From: Betaproteobacteria bacterium UBA3031
GTDB taxonomy: Bacteria > Pseudomonadota > Gammaproteobacteria > Burkholderiales > Eutrophovitaceae
Length of the DNA stretch: 17,341 nt
Reading direction: 5' to 3'
Assembly: GCA_002367635.1 (NCBI GenBank)
Contig: DFDI01000084.1
Coordinates: 29,260 to 46,600 of the forward strand
A program made the translations under genes and the position numbers. Below the pieces are notes generated by a model that was not told where the DNA came from, searched no databases, and was given only the letters and a program-made list of their open reading frames with translations. Shown one piece after another: positions 12,646 to 17,341 of the stretch. Position 1 is the stretch's first letter, and the number at the start of each line of letters is the position of its first letter.

Positions 12646-13851
12646 TTAGGTAATCACTTTAGATATGGCTTCTGCAACCACACCAATATTTTTTGAATTG
12701 AGGGCTGCAACACAAATCCGACCACTTTCAATGGCATAGATCGAGTATTCCTCTCTAAGCCTAACCACTTGCTCTCGGGTTAGACCCGAATAAGAAAACA
12801 TGCCTTGTTGTCTCGTGATGAAGGAAAAATCAACATCCGGACAGAGTTTTGCAATATTGCTCGATAATTCTAATCTCATGTGTTTGATGCGCTCACGCAT
12901 ACCTCCAAGCTCAGTATCCCATTGGCTCTTAAGGTCCGAGTCAGCAAGCACCGTCTCGACTACCGCGCCACTATAGATCGGTGGGTTCGAGTAATTGGTG
13001 CGTATAAGGCGTTTTAACTGGCTTTGTACACGTTTTGCTTCCTCTGCAGAGCTAGACACAATCGAGAGGCCACCGATACGCTCTCCGTATAGGGAGAATG
13101 ACTTCGAGAACGAATTGGAGATAATTAAGTTTTTACAGCGTTCCGTGAACAGGCGCACCACAAAACCATCTTCGTCGAGCGAGACCCCAAAACCTTGATA
13201 TGCAATGTCAAGAAACGGAATTAATGCGTGCTCAACGATGAGCTCAGCAATGATTTTCCACTGTTCCGTATTCAGATCCACACCAGTTGGGTTGTGACAG
13301 CAAGCGTGCAGTAACACTACGGATTGTTTTGGGAGCGTTTTGAGTTGTTCGACCATCTGATCAAACGCAATGCCTCCGGTGTTTGAATCGTAGTAGGGGT
13401 AGACGTTGACTTTGAGACCGGCATTTTGAAAAATGCCACGATGGTTCTCCCAGCTTGGATCAGAAATCCAGACATCAGAGCAACCGACCACTTGCTTTAA
13501 GAAGTCCGCACCAACTCTAAGGGCACCCGTGCCACCCAAAGTCTGCGCCGTGATGATTCGGTTCTCAGCCAATGCGTCAGACTCAGCTCCAAAAAGAAGA
13601 GCTTGAACCAATTTGCCGTAATTCGCGTTTCCATCAATGGGCTGATAGGGGCGAGCGGCTTGTTTGCCTACAACGCGTGCTTCAGCCGATTTGACGCATT
13701 CAAGCAAAGGCACAGAGCCTGCATCATCGTAGTAGACCCCAACGCCTAAATTAACCTTATTAGGGTTCGCATCTGACTTAAAAAGTTCAGTAAGCCCTAA
13801 AATAGGGTCACTGGGTGCTAATTCAACAGTACTAAAAGCGGAAGTCGTCAT
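12646..13851 (-). CDS. Aspartate/aromatic-amino-acid aminotransferase (AspC/TyrB family)
   Basis: This is a PLP-dependent class I aminotransferase of the AspC/TyrB (I-alpha) group, 401 residues, the usual length. It moves amino groups between aspartate or aromatic amino acids and 2-oxoglutarate in the cytosol. Key sites: N-L-G-V-G-V-Y (34-40), G-G-T-G-A-L-R (106-112), C-H-N-P-T-G (185-190), D-I-A-Y-Q-G-F (215-221, with the PLP Asp and Tyr), S-N-S-F-S-K with PLP Lys250, and S-G-R-I-C-V near the C-terminus with the substrate-carboxylate Arg. Aspartate versus tyrosine preference cannot be read by eye, so no symbol is given. Head-to-head with uvrB, an arrangement also known in Pseudomonas. tRNA-Asn follows 52 nt downstream and might be co-transcribed. 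Confidence 0.93.
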   Translation of the reverse strand: MTTSAFSTVELAPSDPILGLTELFKSDANPNKVNLGVGVYYDDAGSVPLLECVKSAEARVVGKQAARPYQPIDGNANYGKLVQALLFGAESDALAENRIITAQTLGGTGALRVGADFLKQVVGCSDVWISDPSWENHRGIFQNAGLKVNVYPYYDSNTGGIAFDQMVEQLKTLPKQSVVLLHACCHNPTGVDLNTEQWKIIAELIVEHALIPFLDIAYQGFGVSLDEDGFVVRLFTERCKNLIISNSFSKSFSLYGERIGGLSIVSSSAEEAKRVQSQLKRLIRTNYSNPPIYSGAVVETVLADSDLKSQWDTELGGMRERIKHMRLELSSNIAKLCPDVDFSFITRQQGMFSYSGLTREQVVRLREEYSIYAIESGRICVAALNSKNIGVVAEAISKVIT

Positions 13852-13948
13852 ATACTGGTCGTTGTTAAAATATTCGTTAGAAATAAACGGGCGTTATTGT
13901 ACCGCACGTGTTCATGGTAATTCCACAAGAAACAAGGCTCACGAGATT

Positions 13949-15982
13949 TTGTCTACAGAAAAATTGATCAGATTTCCCAATAGTCCATTTTTACTCAACC
14001 AGCTATTCGAACCCGCAGGAGACCAACCAGAAGCCATAGAGGCTCTCTTGAGGGGCTTAACGAGTCAGATGTCGCATCAGACCTTGCTTGGCGTCACGGG
14101 CTCAGGAAAAACCTTTACGATGGCCAACGTGATCGCTCGATCAGGACGTCCTGCGATCGTCATCGCGCCTAATAAAACCTTAGCGGCACAACTCTACTCC
14201 GAATTTAAGGATTTTTTTCCAAAGAATGCAGTTGAGTATTTCGTGTCTTATTACGACTACTACCAACCTGAGGCGTATGTCCCATCTCGAGACCTTTTCA
14301 TCGAAAAAGATTCGAGCATTAACGAACACATTGAGCAAATGCGTTTATCCGCCACCAAATCATTACTCGAGCGCAAAGACTCAATCATCGTCTCAAGCGT
14401 TTCATGCATTTACGGCATCGGCGACCCTGTCGACTATCACGGCATGATTCTTCACCTCAATGAGGGTGAAGAAATTGGTCAACGTAAGATCATTCAAAGA
14501 CTTGCTGAGATGCAGTACGAACGAAACGATATGGATTTTCATCGTGGTGTTTTTAGGGTACGGGGTGATGTCATTGATATTTTTCCAGCAGAGAATTCTG
14601 AACAGGCCATTCGGGTGGCATTATTTGACGATGAAATCGAATCACTGTCGGTATTTGATCCACTCACTGGTCACATCCTGAATAAGGTGAAGCGCTATAC
14701 CGTCTACCCATCCAGCCACTATGTGACGCCCAGAGCAACTGTTCTGCGTGCTATAGAGGGGATCAAGTTAGAGCTGCGAGAGCGAGTGGCTCAATTTCAA
14801 AAAAATAGCCTTTTGGCTGAAGCGCAGCGCATTGAGCAACGCACTCGTTTTGATTTAGAAATGCTTACTGAAATGGGTTTTTGCAAAGGCATTGAGAATT
14901 ACTCGAGACATTTATCGGGACGAAAAAACGGTGATCCTCCTCCGACGTTAATCGATTACTTACCTAAAAATGCCATTATGTTTATGGACGAATCACACGT
15001 CACTGCACCGCAAATTGGTGGGATGTATAAAGGGGATAGGGCGCGAAAAGAAAATTTAGTGAATTACGGCTTTAGATTGCCTTCCGCATTAGACAATAGA
15101 CCTTTACGGTTTGATGAATTTGAACAAATAGTGCCGCAAACCATTTTCGTCTCCGCGACACCATCTCACTATGAAAGTGAGAAGCAACAACAAGTTGTGG
15201 AGCAAATGGTTCGACCAACAGGGCTTGTAGATCCTCAATTAGAAGTGCGACCTGCGGCGAACCAAGTTGATGACCTTTTATCAGAGATCAGCATTCGAAC
15301 CAAGCTCCATGAGCGTGTCCTGGTTACCACGCTGACTAAACGAATGGCTGAAGATTTAACAGATTTTTTATCTGAGAATGGAGTTGCTGCGCGCTATCTG
15401 CATTCGGATATTGATACGGTGGAGCGTGTCGAAATTATTCGAGATTTGAGACTTGGAGAATTTGACGTCTTAGTGGGTATCAATTTATTAAGAGAAGGAT
15501 TGGATATTCCTGAGGTCTCACTTGTAGCTATTCTGGACGCAGATAAAGAGGGGTTTCTGCGTTCTGAGCGCGCATTGATCCAAACGATCGGTCGCGCTGC
15601 AAGACACATTAACGGTCGAGCCATCATGTACGGCGATTCAATAACTCGATCGATGCAACGCGCTATTGATGAGACAAGCAGACGTCGTCAAAAACAACTT
15701 GAATTTAATATTGAACATAACATCACTCCGACTGGGATTCAGAAACGTGTGCGTGATTTGATCGAAGGTGTGTACTCTGAGCCCAGCTCAAGTGGGAACA
15801 GTAAATCTAAAACTGAGCGTCCTACCGAAATCAAATCTGAGTCAGATTTATTGGTTGAAATGAAACGGGTTGAAAAGCGCATGAAAGAGGCTGCTAAAAA
15901 TTTAGAATTTGAGAAGGCAGCAGAATGCAGGGACACGCTCAAATCCCTTAAGGATCGATTTATTTCAGGTTCACTGGCCTAA
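13949..15982 (+). CDS. uvrB: UvrABC excinuclease subunit B
   Basis: This is the damage-verifying helicase-like subunit of nucleotide excision repair, working with UvrA and UvrC in the cytosol. From the chosen start it has 677 residues: Walker A G-V-T-G-S-G-K-T (48-55), the beta-hairpin Y-Y-D-Y-Y-Q-P-E-A-Y (about 101-110), D-E-S-H (347-350), helicase motifs including L-H-S-D-I-D-T and I-G-R-A-A-R-H, and a C-terminal UVR domain (about 630-663) for UvrC. No ATG exists before the conserved core. The TTG at 13949 (M-S-T-E-K-L-I-R-F-P-N-S-P-F) has GAG close upstream and fits betaproteobacterial N-termini. TTGs at 13964 and 13862 are alternatives, but the last lies only 10 nt from the divergent aminotransferase start. 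No LexA-like box was found. Confidence 0.95.
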   Translation: MSTEKLIRFPNSPFLLNQLFEPAGDQPEAIEALLRGLTSQMSHQTLLGVTGSGKTFTMANVIARSGRPAIVIAPNKTLAAQLYSEFKDFFPKNAVEYFVSYYDYYQPEAYVPSRDLFIEKDSSINEHIEQMRLSATKSLLERKDSIIVSSVSCIYGIGDPVDYHGMILHLNEGEEIGQRKIIQRLAEMQYERNDMDFHRGVFRVRGDVIDIFPAENSEQAIRVALFDDEIESLSVFDPLTGHILNKVKRYTVYPSSHYVTPRATVLRAIEGIKLELRERVAQFQKNSLLAEAQRIEQRTRFDLEMLTEMGFCKGIENYSRHLSGRKNGDPPPTLIDYLPKNAIMFMDESHVTAPQIGGMYKGDRARKENLVNYGFRLPSALDNRPLRFDEFEQIVPQTIFVSATPSHYESEKQQQVVEQMVRPTGLVDPQLEVRPAANQVDDLLSEISIRTKLHERVLVTTLTKRMAEDLTDFLSENGVAARYLHSDIDTVERVEIIRDLRLGEFDVLVGINLLREGLDIPEVSLVAILDADKEGFLRSERALIQTIGRAARHINGRAIMYGDSITRSMQRAIDETSRRRQKQLEFNIEHNITPTGIQKRVRDLIEGVYSEPSSSGNSKSKTERPTEIKSESDLLVEMKRVEKRMKEAAKNLEFEKAAECRDTLKSLKDRFISGSLA

Positions 15983-16003
15983 ATAAATAATCAAATATTC
16001 GTT

Positions 16004-16492
16004 ATGAAAGTTTTAGTTGTGTGCACGGGGAATATTTGTCGATCCCCTTCTGGGGAGGCTGTGCTGCGGAAAAAAGCGGCAGAGAGGGGGTTGCACAATA
16101 CGTTCAACTGCACTTCTGCAGGAACGCATGCTTACCATGTGGGAAGTCCTCCCGATGATAGAAGTATTAGGGTTGGGGTTCAACGTGGTTATGACTTAAG
16201 TGAAATTCGCGCACAAAAAATCTCATTGAATAACTTTTTTGATTGCGACATTTTTTTAGCGATGGATACGGAGCACCTGCGGATACTTCAACGATTAAAA
16301 CCCGTCGATAGCAAATCGAAAATCCTATTATTTTTGGAGTATAGCCTAAGGTTTCGGCAACAAGATGTTCCCGATCCTTACTATGGTTCGATGGAAGGAT
16401 TCAATACTGTGCTTGAGATGATTGAGGAGGGAGCGGATACATTTTTAAATACAATGTATCCGCCAACTACCCTTAGTGTGACCGAATCATAA
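16004..16492 (+). CDS. Low-molecular-weight protein-tyrosine phosphatase
   Basis: This is a cytosolic LMW-PTP of 162 residues. The phosphate-binding loop is at the very N-terminus, V-C-T-G-N-I-C-R-S-P (nucleophile Cys7, Arg13), and the general-acid Asp124 lies in D-V-P-D-P-Y-Y-G (121-128), both at family positions. Such enzymes act on tyrosine-phosphorylated proteins, including polysaccharide-export kinases; no kinase or export genes are present here. It starts 21 nt after the uvrB stop with no strong Shine-Dalgarno, so read-through from uvrB is likely. The order uvrB then LMW-PTP, and an LMW-PTP near rne, are familiar from other Proteobacteria. The last eight residues extend past the usual family end. 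Confidence 0.93.
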   Translation: MKVLVVCTGNICRSPSGEAVLRKKAAERGLHNTFNCTSAGTHAYHVGSPPDDRSIRVGVQRGYDLSEIRAQKISLNNFFDCDIFLAMDTEHLRILQRLKPVDSKSKILLFLEYSLRFRQQDVPDPYYGSMEGFNTVLEMIEEGADTFLNTMYPPTTLSVTES

Positions 16493-16500
16493 CGGTCACA
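16477..16500. terminator. Hairpin over the phosphatase stop codon, weak terminator candidate
   Basis: TGTGACCG (16477-16484) and CGGTCACA (16493-16500) form a perfect 8-bp stem whose 8-nt loop contains most of the phosphatase stop codon (TAA, 16490-16492). It lies between convergent genes, 7 nt before the rne stop. No real T-run follows on either strand, so rho-independent termination would be weak. Confidence 0.4.
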
Positions 16501-16507
16501 AGTTTCT

Positions 16508-17341
16508 TCACTTTGGACTATCTTGTGTTTCCACCTGTTGCAGGGGTTCACTCGCAGATGAGGCCGCCTCCTTTGCTTGCCGTCGCAGTTTACGCTTTTC
16601 TCTAGCCTTCTCTAATTCAGCTGTATTCTGCTGTGAGTCAAGATCAGAACTGCTCGCAGACGATGCGGTCTCTATCATTGTCATGCCTTTAGGTAATACA
16701 ACTGGCTTCTCCACGATCGGCATTTGGATGACAGGTGCAGGCTTTGCAACAACGGGCGCGGTCACCTGAACTTCTGCACTCGCATCATTCCTATCAGATG
16801 CGATGTGGGTTACAGGTTTCTCGGATTGTACTGAGGGCGTATCAACCGTTTTGCGACTTGTTTCGACCACATCTGAGACTTGCGCGGTTACAGACGGTGA
16901 CTTGTCTGCTCTTTGTTGAGGTGCGCGGGTTTCAGCTCGTGTATCGACGACTTGAGGTTCTTCCTTACGGGGAGCCTCGTAACCCACGTCGTTGCTGGTT
17001 GATGTCGCCGGCTGAGGACTAGCAGCTTGTTGACCCTCGGTAGTCGGTGCTGCGTCCATGGTTGCCCCATCCTCTCCACGGTCATTTCTTCGGTTGCGAC
17101 CTCGTCGATCGTTATTTCTGCGACGACGGCGTCCAGTCTGATCTTCTCGTCTTTCTGAGTGCTCAGTTGTTTGCACCGTGGTATCGACACTTGTATTGCT
17201 CGTGACTTCAACAGTTTTCTGAATTTCTTGTTTTTGTTCCACAGGATTGTTAACGTCCGCATTGTTACGGTTTTCAGTATCTCTACCACGTCCTCTTCGT
17301 GGTCGGCGACGGTCACCACCGGAGTCGTTACGGCCGCGACG
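16508..17341 (-). CDS. rne: Ribonuclease E, C-terminal disordered tail (5' part beyond window)
   Basis: The frame is open to the right edge, giving 277 C-terminal residues. The upstream end is an Arg/Gly/Asn-rich RNA-binding stretch (R-R-G-R-N-D, R-R-P-R-R-G-R-G-R and, further on, R-R-R-R-R-N-N-D-R-R-G-R-N-R-R). Next comes a low-complexity Pro/Ala/Val/Thr segment, then V-L-P-K-G-M-T-M-I-E-T and finally S-E-P-L-Q-Q-V-E-T, the short C-terminal motifs seen in many proteobacterial RNase E proteins. This is the non-catalytic scaffold half that binds RNA and degradosome partners; the catalytic domain lies outside the window. A GTG at 17242 is internal, not a start. Converges with the LMW-PTP gene. 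Without the catalytic half another Arg-rich RNA-binding protein is possible but less likely. Confidence 0.78.
   Translation of the reverse strand, partial: RRGRNDSGGDRRRPRRGRGRDTENRNNADVNNPVEQKQEIQKTVEVTSNTSVDTTVQTTEHSERREDQTGRRRRRNNDRRGRNRRNDRGEDGATMDAAPTTEGQQAASPQPATSTSNDVGYEAPRKEEPQVVDTRAETRAPQQRADKSPSVTAQVSDVVETSRKTVDTPSVQSEKPVTHIASDRNDASAEVQVTAPVVAKPAPVIQMPIVEKPVVLPKGMTMIETASSASSSDLDSQQNTAELEKAREKRKLRRQAKEAASSASEPLQQVETQDSPK

Noticed and set aside
16888..17319. Alternative minus-strand frame of about 143 codons inside the rne tail
   Set aside because: It overlaps the Arg-rich RNase E frame in another phase and shows no family features; low-complexity coding sequence often leaves such frames open.

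Overview
The window looks like chromosomal DNA of a Pseudomonadota bacterium (beta/gamma group) of moderate GC content. The UvrB N-terminus (F-P-N-S-P-F before the G-D-Q-P block), the aminotransferase/uvrB/LMW-phosphatase order and the RNase E tail ending in an E-P-L-x-Q-V-E-T motif look rather betaproteobacterial. That placement is from memory of these families, not from a search. Core genes (map, exoX, tRNA-Asn, an aspC/tyrB-type aminotransferase, uvrB, a low-molecular-weight phosphatase, rne) alternate with accessory metabolic genes and small exported proteins.

Left part (1-4410): the 5' part of map lies on the minus strand, cut by the window edge, with an exported DUF1353-like protein upstream of it. 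Divergent from these is a plus-strand set: a Tat-type metal-dependent amidohydrolase closed by a strong intrinsic terminator, then a GTG-started FmdB-type zinc ribbon that overlaps by one base an exported di-heme oxidoreductase of the DHOR (DUF1111) family. All of these except map and FmdB are predicted to act outside the cytoplasm.

Middle (4573-10659): exoX, two small exported proteins and a DehI-family protein on the minus strand are followed by a glutathione transferase (+), a double-domain tautomerase (-), a 33-codon cationic micro-ORF preceded by a 30-nt near-perfect palindrome (-), a short-chain dehydrogenase whose catalytic Tyr is Phe (-), and an enolase-superfamily dehydratase/racemase (+). 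This enzyme mix resembles catabolism or detoxification of small acids or xenobiotics. Two of the enzymes (DehI-like, SDR) appear to lack the textbook catalytic residue, so the obvious name for each may mislead.

Right part (10907-17341): an exported LprI-like protein and a second adhesin-E-like small exported protein converge on an AT-rich hairpin. A 378-nt non-coding stretch follows, holding two identical 41-bp direct repeats and a compact set of mutually exclusive and crossing inverted repeats, next to the 3' end of tRNA-Asn (GTT) and its terminator. Then come the aminotransferase (-) head-to-head with uvrB (+, no ATG start available), an LMW protein-tyrosine phosphatase (+), and the C-terminal tail of RNase E (-), cut by the right edge.

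No CRISPR-cas locus, insertion sequence, integrase or recognisable defence system is present. The least explained items are the micro-ORF/palindrome unit at 8251-8408 and the repeat/structure block at 12241-12456.
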